This document shows, in pieces, positions 1-5,946 of a stretch of DNA of 5,946 bases. Below the pieces are notes generated by a model. That model saw only the letters and a program-made list of their open reading frames with translations. It did no database searches and was not told the origin of the DNA. Location of the stretch: positions 1 through 5,946 of the forward strand of contig CAKRJK010000102.1 in assembly GCA_934351705.1 (NCBI GenBank). The letters are read 5' to 3'. The DNA comes from an uncultured Lachnospiraceae bacterium (GTDB lineage Bacteria > Bacillota > Clostridia > Lachnospirales > Lachnospiraceae). The position numbers and the translations under genes are program-made. Each line of letters begins with the position of its first letter. The first letter of the stretch is position 1.

Positions 1-154
1 TTGATATCATAATCGCCGTAATGGCAGCTCCCAAAGGAAAGCTGCCGTCTACGGTCAAATCCGGAAAATCTAAAATTTTGTATGTGATGTATACGCCCAA
101 TGCCATGATGGCGTATATCATTCCCTGCTCTAAAACACTTAATACGAGTGCCAC
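1..154 (-). CDS. trpY: ABC transporter permease, TrpY type, N-terminal part (3' end outside window)
   Basis: This is the membrane permease of an ABC importer that works with the lipoprotein encoded just upstream. About 51 codons are visible. The start is a GTG at 154-152, chosen because a strong GGAGGT site (161-166) sits 6 nt before it and no in-frame ATG lies closer. The visible protein opens with a hydrophobic helix (ALVLSVLEQGMIYAIMALGV). The segment DFPDLTVDGSFPLGAA follows, which I recognise as characteristic of the LivH-like permeases paired with ABC_sub_bind lipoproteins (COG4120 group). The gene follows trpX by 31 nt, so both are controlled by the T-box leader at 1330-1604. An ATPase gene (trpZ) would be expected next, beyond the left edge. 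Tryptophan as substrate is inferred from the UGG specifier of the leader, not from the permease sequence. The family call is firm; the symbol is an inference. Confidence 0.85.
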   Translation of the reverse strand, partial: MALVLSVLEQGMIYAIMALGVYITYKILDFPDLTVDGSFPLGAAITAIMIS

Positions 155-160
155 GTGATT

Positions 161-166
161 ACCTCC
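161..166 (-). promoter_or_regulatory. Ribosome binding site that fixes the GTG start of the permease
   Basis: GGAGGT on the minus strand lies 6 nt before the GTG codon at 154-152. It is the only good Shine-Dalgarno sequence in the 31-nt gap after trpX, and it supports a non-ATG start for the permease gene. Confidence 0.8.
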
Positions 167-185
167 AAGCTCTTATCTTTTTCTC

Positions 186-1196
186 TTACTCTGCTTCTAT
201 TTCCGTAAATGTCTCTGCCGCACCGGAGATGTAATCTGCATCCAGTGTCATTCCGATTTTTTCTGCGGCTGCTGTATTGACATAAAGTGCGGAATCTGCT
301 GTTTTAATATATTCCAAATCTTTGGCTGTTGCCTCACCCTTTAAGATTTTTGCTGCCATCTCTCCGGTTTTTTTGCCAAGTTCATAATAATCAATTCCCA
401 TTGCTGCAACACAGCCTACTTTAACCTGTTCCACTTCACTTCCGAATACCGGAATGTTTTTTGCATTTGCTTTTTCAATGACTGTCTGTAATGCCTGCAC
501 TACCGTATTGTCGGTCAGGTTGCAGATACAATCGACTTTGCTCACCAGATCGGAGGCTGCCATATCGACATCTGCCAACGTGTTGATTCCTGTATCTACG
601 ATCTCAAATCCGTACTCTGCTGCATGTTCTTTGTACTCTTTGATGGTGCTGACTGAGTTTGCCTCACTTGTTGTATACAAAATACCGATTTTCTTTGCAT
701 CCGGCATCATTGCACGGATCATTTTCAGCTGGTCTTCCACCGGAAGTAAATCACAGGAACCTGTAATATTTCCGGCATTGGAACCGTCTTTCTTTGCAAG
801 TCCCGCGCCGACCGGATCGGATACTGCGGTGTAAACAACCGGAATATCTGCATTCATACAGGAATTATATGCACTCATGGCACTCGGTGTTGCGATCGCA
901 CAAACCAGATCTACTTTTTTCGATACATAGCTGTCTGCGATTGTTGCCGCTGTTCCCGTATCTGCCTGTGCGTTGTCATAGTTGACGGTCAGATTTTTGC
1001 CTTCTTCAATGCCTGCCTCTTTTAATCCTGCCAGGAATCCCTCACGGCAATTATCCAAAGAACCATGCTCTGCAAACTGGGAAATACCAATGGTATATCC
1101 ATCCTTTGATTTTGAACTGTCTGTGCCGCCGCAGCCTGTGAATGCTGTTGCTGCAAGTGCCATTGTCATCATGATTGCCAATACTCTTTTTTTCAT
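186..1196 (-). CDS. trpX: Tryptophan ABC transporter substrate-binding lipoprotein (TrpX type, ABC_sub_bind family)
   Basis: This extracytoplasmic, lipid-anchored protein captures the substrate and delivers it to the permease encoded next. It has 336 residues, a usual length for ABC_sub_bind proteins (PF04392/COG2984). Residues 1-22 form a lipoprotein signal peptide: basic MKKR, a hydrophobic core, then the lipobox FTGC with Cys22 as the predicted lipidated residue. Family-typical segments follow: YTIGISQFAEHGSLDNC near 34-50, VVYTAVSDPVGAGL near 120-133, NITG near 143, and KKIGILYTTSEANSVS near 168-183. The ATG at 1196 was chosen because AGAGGTAAG lies just before it and the signal peptide begins there. 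The frame stays open upstream to a TTG at 1292, but that extension would bury the signal peptide and has no good ribosome site. Expression is governed by the T-box leader with UGG specifier, which is the main reason for assigning tryptophan. The family is certain; the substrate is a strong inference. Confidence 0.9.
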   Translation of the reverse strand: MKKRVLAIMMTMALAATAFTGCGGTDSSKSKDGYTIGISQFAEHGSLDNCREGFLAGLKEAGIEEGKNLTVNYDNAQADTGTAATIADSYVSKKVDLVCAIATPSAMSAYNSCMNADIPVVYTAVSDPVGAGLAKKDGSNAGNITGSCDLLPVEDQLKMIRAMMPDAKKIGILYTTSEANSVSTIKEYKEHAAEYGFEIVDTGINTLADVDMAASDLVSKVDCICNLTDNTVVQALQTVIEKANAKNIPVFGSEVEQVKVGCVAAMGIDYYELGKKTGEMAAKILKGEATAKDLEYIKTADSALYVNTAAAEKIGMTLDADYISGAAETFTEIEAE

Positions 1197-1233
1197 TTTT
1201 CTTACCTCTTTCTTTCTGCCTTTTGGCTGGTTA

Positions 1234-1249
1234 TTTGTTCCAGAACAAA
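1234..1249. repeat. Perfect 7-bp inverted repeat in the untranslated region between T-box terminator and trpX
   Basis: The plus strand reads TTTGTTC, CA, GAACAAA, giving two perfect 7-bp arms with a 2-nt centre. It lies about 38 nt before the trpX start codon and 81 nt after the terminator. A 2-nt centre is too small for a stable RNA hairpin loop without opening the inner pairs, so a DNA-binding site for a dimeric protein is at least as plausible. It does not match the LexA box, which has the half-sites in the opposite order. No function is known; chance is possible. Confidence 0.4.
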
Positions 1250-1329
1250 CGCAGTCACAATCGTCTGCCGATGGAGACCGTTTCGTTGACAAATCTTTTT
1301 TATGTGGGGCTTGATATTTCTTAACACAT

Positions 1330-1362
1330 AAAAAACCGCCTCAAGCTATTGCTTGAGACGGT
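1330..1362 (-). terminator. Intrinsic terminator of the T-box leader
   Basis: On the minus strand, ACCGTCTCAAGC, loop AATA and GCTTGAGGCGGT form a 12-bp stem with one G-U pair, followed by six T residues (1330-1335). The 5' arm overlaps the 3' side of the alternative antiterminator: CTC pairs with the GAG that opens the T-box motif. The two folds are therefore mutually exclusive, as in class I transcriptional T-boxes. It is also the first strong terminator downstream of the histidine kinase gene and may end transcripts reading through from there. Confidence 0.95.
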
Positions 1363-1604
1363 GATATAATCTATCATCGCGGTACCACTCAAATTGACGA
1401 AAGTCCTCTCTCTCATACACTATCATGCATGCCTCATTGATAACGGGTTTGGTTCCCGGTATACCCTACTAATCAAAGTAAATGTTCAGGCTACCCTCAA
1501 AAGTCCATTCAACGAATCCCTCCGTACCGCAATCACACCTCCTGCGGCTCTCTGAAACTTTGGTAATGCGTCTACTACTCTTTTTCAACGGTTTGTTCTA
1601 TCTG
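1330..1604 (-). promoter_or_regulatory. T-box riboswitch with tryptophan (UGG) specifier
   Basis: This leader RNA senses uncharged tRNA and controls trpX and trpY by antitermination. The conserved parts occur in the right order on the minus strand. GAGTAGTAG (1572-1580) is the opening AGUA region. AGAGAG (1548-1553) is the 5' side of the specifier loop. A small hairpin CCGC...GCGG encloses a GGTGTGA-type distal loop. GAATGGACTTTTG follows, with the specifier TGG at 1505-1507. CCGTTATCA (1438-1446) belongs to the stem II/III region, GAGTGGTACCGCG (1378-1390) is the T-box motif, and the terminator ends the element. The stem below the specifier can pair UACC with GGUA and AAAGU with ACUUU, which places UGG just above that stem and followed by A, as in known T-boxes. 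When tRNA-Trp is uncharged, its anticodon should pair with UGG and its CCA end with the UGGU bulge, allowing readthrough. The 5' end is estimated from the promoter. Confidence 0.95.
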
Positions 1605-1610
1605 TGTATT

Positions 1611-1639
1611 ACCTTAATCCTTTTTTGCTCATTTGTCAA
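1611..1639 (-). promoter_or_regulatory. Housekeeping-type promoter for the T-box/trpXY operon
   Basis: A perfect TTGACA -35 box lies at 1634-1639 on the minus strand, preceded by a very A/T-rich stretch that could act as an UP element. At the ideal 17-nt spacing is TAAGGT (1611-1616), a poor -10 hexamer that keeps only the outer T-A...T positions. Transcription would begin near 1604, just ahead of the T-box leader. The -35 box begins 17 nt after the kinase stop codon, so the promoter occupies almost all of the gap. The -35 call is firm; the -10 choice is tentative. Confidence 0.65.
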
Positions 1640-1656
1640 CCACAAATTTTAATTCT

Positions 1657-3861
1657 TTAACAATTTAAAGCGTCTTTTATTTTGGCAAGCAGTTCCCGAT
1701 AGGCATATACAAACGGTTCGTGGAACCTTTCTGCCTCTCCCACTTTTGCGTCTTTTAGCAGATATTCCATCTGTTTTGCCATCTCCGAAAACTCATCCGC
1801 ACCGATGGAGAGTGACAAACTTTTTAAGGTATGCGCCTGCCTCCGATAGCTTTCCCAATCCTGCTTCCGGTACAATTCTTCCAACTCCTGCGGAAAAGCG
1901 TCTGTAACATAATCGTTTAAAAATTCCCGATACAGTTCCTCTTTATGTCCGCAGTACATCAATGCCTGCTCTGTGTTTAAGAAATTCAGTTTTGTGATAA
2001 AATCCTGCTCCGTATTATCGTTTGAAAGTGCATCCTGCGGCTCTTCTGTTTCTGTCTGCGTTATTTCTGCGGACAAAACCAATTCCTCCGGAAGGTATTT
2101 TCTGACCATTTTTTCCAATACCTGCCCCTGTACAGGCTTTGAGAGATAATCTGTAAATCCTGCCTGCAGATACTCCTCTTTTGCCCCGAGGATCGCATTT
2201 GCCGTCAACATGATAACCGGCGTCTTATAATTTGGATTTCCCAACATTTTTTTCATTTCTCTTAATGTTTCGATACCGTCCATCTGCGGCATCATATGAT
2301 CTAAAAAGATGATGTCATAAGACTCTCTTTGTATCTGCCTTAAGCATTCCTCTCCACTCTCTGCCGTATCGATCCGGATCTCGGTTCTATGTAATAACTC
2401 TTTGATCACCTTTAAATTCATCGGCACATCATCCACCACCAGAACTCTTGCCTGCGGTGCGATAAAGTTCTCGGTGACATCGGCCTGTGGTCCGCGGATC
2501 TGCAGATATTTCTGTGAAAAATCTCCCAGCGGTTCGTCTTTTACAATTTCCTGCGGAATTTCCACCGTAAACACAGAACCTTTTCCGTATTCACTGTCAA
2601 TCCTGATTGTTCCGTTCATCAACTCTAAGAGCTGGCTTGTGATTGCAAGACCTAAGCCCGTACCCTCGATGTTCCGGTTGTTTTTCTCCTCGATTCTCTG
2701 GAACAACTCAAACAATTGTGCCGTGTTTTCTTTTTTGATTCCGACTCCGGTATCCTCCACGGAGAATACAAGCAGAATCTGTCTGCCGTCCAACGGTTTC
2801 CAATCGGCCTTGAGCCGAACGGTTCCCTCGTTCGTATATTTTACCGCATTGCTCAACAAGTTAATTAAAATCTGGCGGATACGCACTTCATCCCCACACA
2901 AAGCCGATGGCAGCGTCGGGTTGTTTTCTACGATAAATTCCAAGTTCTTAGCCCTTGCCTGCATCGCGATCATGTTATAGTTGTCGTTGAGCAGGGAGGA
3001 CAATTCATATTCTGCCGCAAAAATCTCCATTTTGCCCGACTCAATCTTGGAAAAGTCCAAAATATCATTGATCAATGCAAGCAAGGTCTGTCCCGCCTTT
3101 TGAATGTCGGTTGCATAATTCTCGATTTTTTCGGAGCCGCCTTCCCGAAGGATCATCTCATTCATACCGAGTACCGCATTAATCGGTGTCCGGATTTCAT
3201 GCGACATATTGGCTAAAAAGGTGCTTTTTGCCTGATTCGCCTTTTGTAACTCCTCCAATGTAATCTTTAATTCCTTATCCTGCTCGAGCAGGTGCTTCTG
3301 CTGTTTTTCATACACATAAGTCTGGTATTTGAAAATCGCACCGAAAATACAGGTTATGACTATCATCGTCTGTATGATGTCGACCGTAACCTTAAATTCA
3401 TTGTCCAAAGGCTGCACGTATTCGGGATGGTAATAACCAACCAGAATACAGATAATGGCTGCTATCGCATTAATGGCATACATCACGTAGCAGACAACAC
3501 CGTCTAAAATCAACCACGAAAAAATCAGTCCCAACAGCATCCAGAGCGGCATACCGCTTCGCGTACCGCCCGAAACAAAATACATCATCGGAAACAGCAG
3601 CATATTTGCTACGCTGGTAATCAGGATGGCAGCAGCCTGCGGTTTCTTTTTTCCGTTTGCAAGCCAAAGCGAGATCACATCTCCCACAATCAATACCATT
3701 GTAACAAGATTTGCATTGAAATTCAGCCCAAAAACACCCGATAATCCAAGCGACAGGGTTCCTCCCACTAATGCCGCAAGCAAAATCAGATTTAATAATT
3801 TGTAATGAATATCCAGTTCTTCCCGAAACATACTGCGTATAGCATTTTCCAATTTTTTCAT
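1657..3861 (-). CDS. Membrane hybrid histidine kinase with receiver and Hpt domains
   Basis: This is a 734-residue phosphorelay sensor kinase in the cytoplasmic membrane. Residues about 20-180 hold roughly six hydrophobic segments with short loops and no recognisable extracellular sensor domain. A probable coiled coil (about 184-212) leads to HisKA with phospho-acceptor His221 in SHEIRTP. The HATPase domain follows, with the N box around Asn338, the G1 box DTGVGI at 370-375 and the G2 box GTGLGL at 400-405. A receiver domain starts near 472, with acidic pair Asp477/478, phospho-acceptor Asp521, Thr553 and Lys575 all present. A C-terminal Hpt domain carries His677 in AHTLKS. The full relay His221, Asp521, His677 is intact, so the final phosphate should pass to a separate response regulator, and none is in the window. 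The start has AGAGAGG 7 nt upstream and lies 23 nt after the upstream GTPase gene, which suggests co-transcription. The signal sensed is unknown; metal status is a guess from context. Confidence 0.93.
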   Translation of the reverse strand: MKKLENAIRSMFREELDIHYKLLNLILLAALVGGTLSLGLSGVFGLNFNANLVTMVLIVGDVISLWLANGKKKPQAAAILITSVANMLLFPMMYFVSGGTRSGMPLWMLLGLIFSWLILDGVVCYVMYAINAIAAIICILVGYYHPEYVQPLDNEFKVTVDIIQTMIVITCIFGAIFKYQTYVYEKQQKHLLEQDKELKITLEELQKANQAKSTFLANMSHEIRTPINAVLGMNEMILREGGSEKIENYATDIQKAGQTLLALINDILDFSKIESGKMEIFAAEYELSSLLNDNYNMIAMQARAKNLEFIVENNPTLPSALCGDEVRIRQILINLLSNAVKYTNEGTVRLKADWKPLDGRQILLVFSVEDTGVGIKKENTAQLFELFQRIEEKNNRNIEGTGLGLAITSQLLELMNGTIRIDSEYGKGSVFTVEIPQEIVKDEPLGDFSQKYLQIRGPQADVTENFIAPQARVLVVDDVPMNLKVIKELLHRTEIRIDTAESGEECLRQIQRESYDIIFLDHMMPQMDGIETLREMKKMLGNPNYKTPVIMLTANAILGAKEEYLQAGFTDYLSKPVQGQVLEKMVRKYLPEELVLSAEITQTETEEPQDALSNDNTEQDFITKLNFLNTEQALMYCGHKEELYREFLNDYVTDAFPQELEELYRKQDWESYRRQAHTLKSLSLSIGADEFSEMAKQMEYLLKDAKVGEAERFHEPFVYAYRELLAKIKDALNC

Positions 3862-3884
3862 ATGTTTTCCTCTCTGAAATGAAC

Positions 3885-4829
3885 CTAGTTAAAGTACACC
3901 AGTTCATCCTCCGGTTTTGTCGCCGGTTTAATCTCTGTCGGATACAAAACAGGACCTTTTCCTCTGTATTCTTTGGCAAATTCCACTTTGACTTTTGCCG
4001 TGATCTCTATCCATGATTTATGCGGTATCTTGTCTGAATCCGCATATTTGCATTTGAAGCCTATGAATGTGATGTCCTCCACACAGCAGGTCATTGCAAA
4101 ACGTCCCGGTACGAAGGTTCCCTTTTTCATCTTTGGCGGATTGTATACCAATGCCAAAAACTTGATGGTCTTTCCGTCGTATTTTTTTGGATTGTCCATC
4201 GCATCCAGATACCACAGACCGTAATCCGCATCTGATAATTCTATAAAATCCGCACTTGTATCAAACGGTACGTCCTCCATCTCCCGCTGATCGATCATGC
4301 CGTCTTTTCTCTCATAGACAATCTGTGCTTTTCGATTCAACGCTTTGACATTCCGACGGAATTTTTCTCTCGGTGTATCATCGTCACAGCGATTAAAAAT
4401 GACAACATCCGCATCAAAAATCTGCTCCATGATCATCGCACGCATATTGCTTAAATACATCTCAAATGTCGTGGCATCCACCGTAGCTAAGGACTGTACC
4501 AGTACCCAGCCTTTCGGCATTTTTGTCTCCTGGAAGGTTGCAAGTTCCCATGTGCCGTTCCACTCTAAGAAAATCACCTGTGGATGATAAGTGTCCTGTA
4601 CTTTTTGTAAAAATTCTGCATTGTACTCTTCCTCATCCTCCACCGTCACAAGATTCATTTTGATTTTTTCTAACTGTGCCTTATCGTACTCGATTTCTCC
4701 GTCTTCACACGCGATAATGACTCCCGCCTCTTCCTCGGTAAAATCATTTTCTAAAAGTGTTTCTAAGATCAGCGATGTCTTTCCGCTGTCCATAAATCCC
4801 GTAAATAAATATACCGGTATCTCTTCCAT
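3885..4829 (-). CDS. Divergent CobW-like (COG0523) GTPase with C-terminal DUF1980/TIGR03943-like domain
   Basis: This is a 314-residue predicted cytoplasmic P-loop NTPase, probably involved in metal homeostasis. The N-terminal domain has a Walker A motif GFMDSGKT at 11-18, an ExxG motif EWNG at 89-92, and NRCD at 146-149 in place of the guanine-specificity motif NKxD. The CxCC metal motif of COG0523 proteins is absent; the corresponding region reads ACEDGEIEYD (40-49). The C-terminal part, about 200-300, does not look like CobW_C. It contains FVPGRFAMTCC (Cys248/249), a following VEDITFIGF, and KSWIEITAKV. This matches my memory of the DUF1980 domain of YcgQ/TIGR03943 proteins, which are known as partners of COG0701 permeases. 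The start is set by AGGGAGG 7 nt upstream. It lies 48 nt after the canonical GTPase gene and 23 nt before the kinase gene. The P-loop family is clear, the DUF1980 call is likely, and the function is inferred. Confidence 0.85.
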   Translation of the reverse strand: MEEIPVYLFTGFMDSGKTSLILETLLENDFTEEEAGVIIACEDGEIEYDKAQLEKIKMNLVTVEDEEEYNAEFLQKVQDTYHPQVIFLEWNGTWELATFQETKMPKGWVLVQSLATVDATTFEMYLSNMRAMIMEQIFDADVVIFNRCDDDTPREKFRRNVKALNRKAQIVYERKDGMIDQREMEDVPFDTSADFIELSDADYGLWYLDAMDNPKKYDGKTIKFLALVYNPPKMKKGTFVPGRFAMTCCVEDITFIGFKCKYADSDKIPHKSWIEITAKVKVEFAKEYRGKGPVLYPTEIKPATKPEDELVYFN

Positions 4830-4877
4830 ATCAGAGCCTCCCTTTCCTGTCGTTTTTATGAGTGCTGCCGCCCCGAT

Positions 4878-5946
4878 TTATTCCAATCCGAATAAATGCT
4901 CTAATTTGTGTTCATCAATGCCTGTTCCGATAACACAGAGTCTTCCTGTGTAGTCAGGCTCTCCGTTTCGGATTTCATATTCACCGGATACCATATCAAA
5001 GTAAAGCCATGTGCCGTCCTCTGTCGGAACCATACCTTTTGCACGCAAAACCACACCATAATCCTCGGTGTCGCAGAATGCTTTTAAAATATTCTCCAAT
5101 GTCTCTTTTGTATATTTGTGCGGTGTCTCTTTTCCCCAGCTTGTGAAAATCTCATCCGCATGATGGTGTCCGTGATCATGGTCATGGTCGTGGCATCCGC
5201 AGGTACAGTTTTCACCGTGATCGTGATGGTGGTCGTGCTCATGATCGTGGTGGTGTTCATGCTCGTGGTCGTGCTCGTGATGATGGTCATGATCGTGGTC
5301 GTGCTCATGCTCGTGATGATGGTCATGATCGTGGTGATGTTCATGCTCATGGTGTGCTTCTGCCATCATCTGGGCTTCCATATTATCCTGTCCTTCGATT
5401 ACTTTTAAGATTTGCTCTCCTTTGATCTCATCCCACGGGGTTGTGATAATCGCAGCCTTTGGATTCAATTCCTGAATCTGTTTTACGCAGAGTTCTAACT
5501 TTTCATCTGTAATTTTCTGCGTTCTGCTCAAAACTACCGTAGTGGCATACTCTATCTGATTGTTAAAAAATTCACCAAATGCTTTCATCTGTTTGGATGC
5601 CTTTAATGCATTGACAACTGTCACAAGTGCATTTAATTTGACATCCTGCTCTTTTTCAATGTCGATCACTGATTTCATGACATCTGATAATTTTCCGACT
5701 CCCGACGGTTCGATCAAAATACGGTCAGGATGGAATTTATTGATGACTTCGTTCAGATTTTTTCCGAAATCTCCAACTAACGAGCAGCATATACAACCGC
5801 TGTTCATCTCTGTAATCTCAATTCCCGCATCTTTTAAAAATCCGCCGTCAATGCCGACTTCTCCAAATTCGTTTTCGATCAAAACGATTTTTTCTCCCTG
5901 ATATACTTCATCTATCATTTTCTTGATAAAGGTTGTCTTACCTGCT
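4878..5946 (-). CDS. CobW/COG0523 family metallochaperone GTPase with His-rich tract (5' end outside window)
   Basis: This is a predicted cytoplasmic GTP-dependent metal-insertion or metal-trafficking protein. The window shows 355 residues. The visible reading frame begins AGKTTFIKK, the end of a Walker A motif, so the true start lies a little beyond the right edge and the Met at 5918 is internal. Then come ENEFGEVGID (switch region), SGCICC with the CxCC metal motif at visible residues 51-54, and LIEPSG (Walker B/ExxG) near 77-82. At the usual NKxD position the sequence is SRTQ (5517-5528). Residues 198-262 form a His/Asp/Glu-rich tract interrupted by ENCTCGC. Residues about 263-355 fit a CobW_C domain. 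Which metal it serves (Zn, Co, Ni or other) cannot be read from the sequence; the tract resembles metal-storage regions of Zn and Ni chaperones. It is followed 48 nt later by the divergent GTPase gene, probably in one operon. Confidence 0.92.
   Translation of the reverse strand, partial: AGKTTFIKKMIDEVYQGEKIVLIENEFGEVGIDGGFLKDAGIEITEMNSGCICCSLVGDFGKNLNEVINKFHPDRILIEPSGVGKLSDVMKSVIDIEKEQDVKLNALVTVVNALKASKQMKAFGEFFNNQIEYATTVVLSRTQKITDEKLELCVKQIQELNPKAAIITTPWDEIKGEQILKVIEGQDNMEAQMMAEAHHEHEHHHDHDHHHEHEHDHDHDHHHEHDHEHEHHHDHEHDHHHDHGENCTCGCHDHDHDHGHHHADEIFTSWGKETPHKYTKETLENILKAFCDTEDYGVVLRAKGMVPTEDGTWLYFDMVSGEYEIRNGEPDYTGRLCVIGTGIDEHKLEHLFGLE
5160..5354 (-). repeat. His/Asp/Glu low-complexity tract within the COG0523 GTPase gene
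   Basis: These 65 codons encode a tract with, by my count, 36 His, 12 Asp, 9 Glu and 3 Cys, mostly as HD, HE and HHH units. On the DNA this is a 6-nt-like periodic pattern of CAT/CAC alternating with GAT/GAC/GAG. It includes an exact 28-nt direct repeat at 5272-5299 and 5308-5335, offset by 36 nt (12 codons), which indicates growth by in-frame duplication or slippage. The tract lies between the GTPase domain and CobW_C, where many COG0523 proteins carry metal-binding His stretches. Confidence 0.95.

Noticed and set aside
1234..1249. LexA (SOS) box
   Set aside because: The LexA box of Gram-positive bacteria has GAAC before GTTC with a 4-nt spacer. Here the half-sites are in the opposite order with a 2-nt spacer.
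1197..1292. A 32-residue N-terminal extension of the substrate-binding protein, starting at a TTG
   Set aside because: It would place a charged, Cys-containing segment ahead of a clear lipoprotein signal peptide. The ATG at 1196 has its own good ribosome site, and the TTG has none.
2402..2980. Plus-strand open frame of 192 codons inside the kinase gene
   Set aside because: The opposite strand encodes intact histidine kinase motifs throughout this stretch. The plus frame resembles no family and has no ribosome site.
3470..3979. Minus-strand frame of 169 codons across the GTPase-kinase junction
   Set aside because: It overlaps two well-supported genes in another frame and resembles nothing known.
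5084..5350. Minus-strand frame rich in Thr, Met and Ile over the same tract
   Set aside because: It is a frame-shifted reading of the His-rich repeat, overlapping a well-supported gene on the same strand.
5160..5354. CRISPR-like or tandem-repeat array
   Set aside because: The repeats are short, irregular and in frame with a protein-coding His/Asp/Glu tract, with no spacers.
5118..5408. Plus-strand open frame rich in Val and Met opposite the His tract
   Set aside because: It is the mirror of the CAT/CAC-GAT/GAG repeat in the real gene. It has no ribosome site and its composition is explained entirely by the antisense of the tract.
4878..5918. Met at 5918 as the start of the CobW-type GTPase
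   Set aside because: The frame continues upstream with AGKTTFIKK, the end of a P-loop, so the Met is internal and the gene is cut by the window edge.

Overview
The window looks like the chromosome of a Gram-positive anaerobe of the class Clostridia, probably a Lachnospiraceae-type gut bacterium. This is inferred from moderate-to-low GC, strong AGGAGG-like ribosome binding sites, a T-box riboswitch, the style of the lipoprotein signal peptide, and the protein families present. No rRNA or marker gene fixes the species. Every gene reads on the minus strand, so transcription runs from high to low coordinates.

In transcription order, the first block (about 5946 to 1657) holds three closely spaced genes. 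(1) A COG0523/CobW metallochaperone GTPase, cut by the right window edge inside its Walker A motif. It carries a CICC metal motif and a 65-residue His/Asp/Glu-rich tract. (2) A second, divergent COG0523-type GTPase that lacks the CxCC motif and ends in a DUF1980/TIGR03943-like domain. (3) A 734-residue membrane hybrid histidine kinase with HisKA, HATPase, receiver and Hpt modules. The gaps are 48 and 23 nt with no terminator, so they probably form one operon. Its promoter lies outside the window. The most interesting reading is a metal-handling GTPase pair linked to a phosphorelay kinase that has no output regulator in view.

The second block (about 1639 to 1) is a tryptophan-uptake operon. 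A promoter lies just after the kinase stop codon and is followed by a complete T-box leader. The leader has an AGAGAG stem I motif, a UGG (Trp) specifier, the GAGTGGTACCGCG T-box sequence and a 12-bp intrinsic terminator. After it come the substrate-binding lipoprotein gene (trpX type) and, 31 nt later, the start of the permease gene (trpY type), cut by the left window edge. Uncharged tRNA-Trp is expected to stabilise the antiterminator and switch the transporter on.

The only gene-free stretch above 300 bases is 1197-1656. It is explained by the promoter, T-box leader, terminator and a 130-nt untranslated region that contains one perfect inverted repeat.
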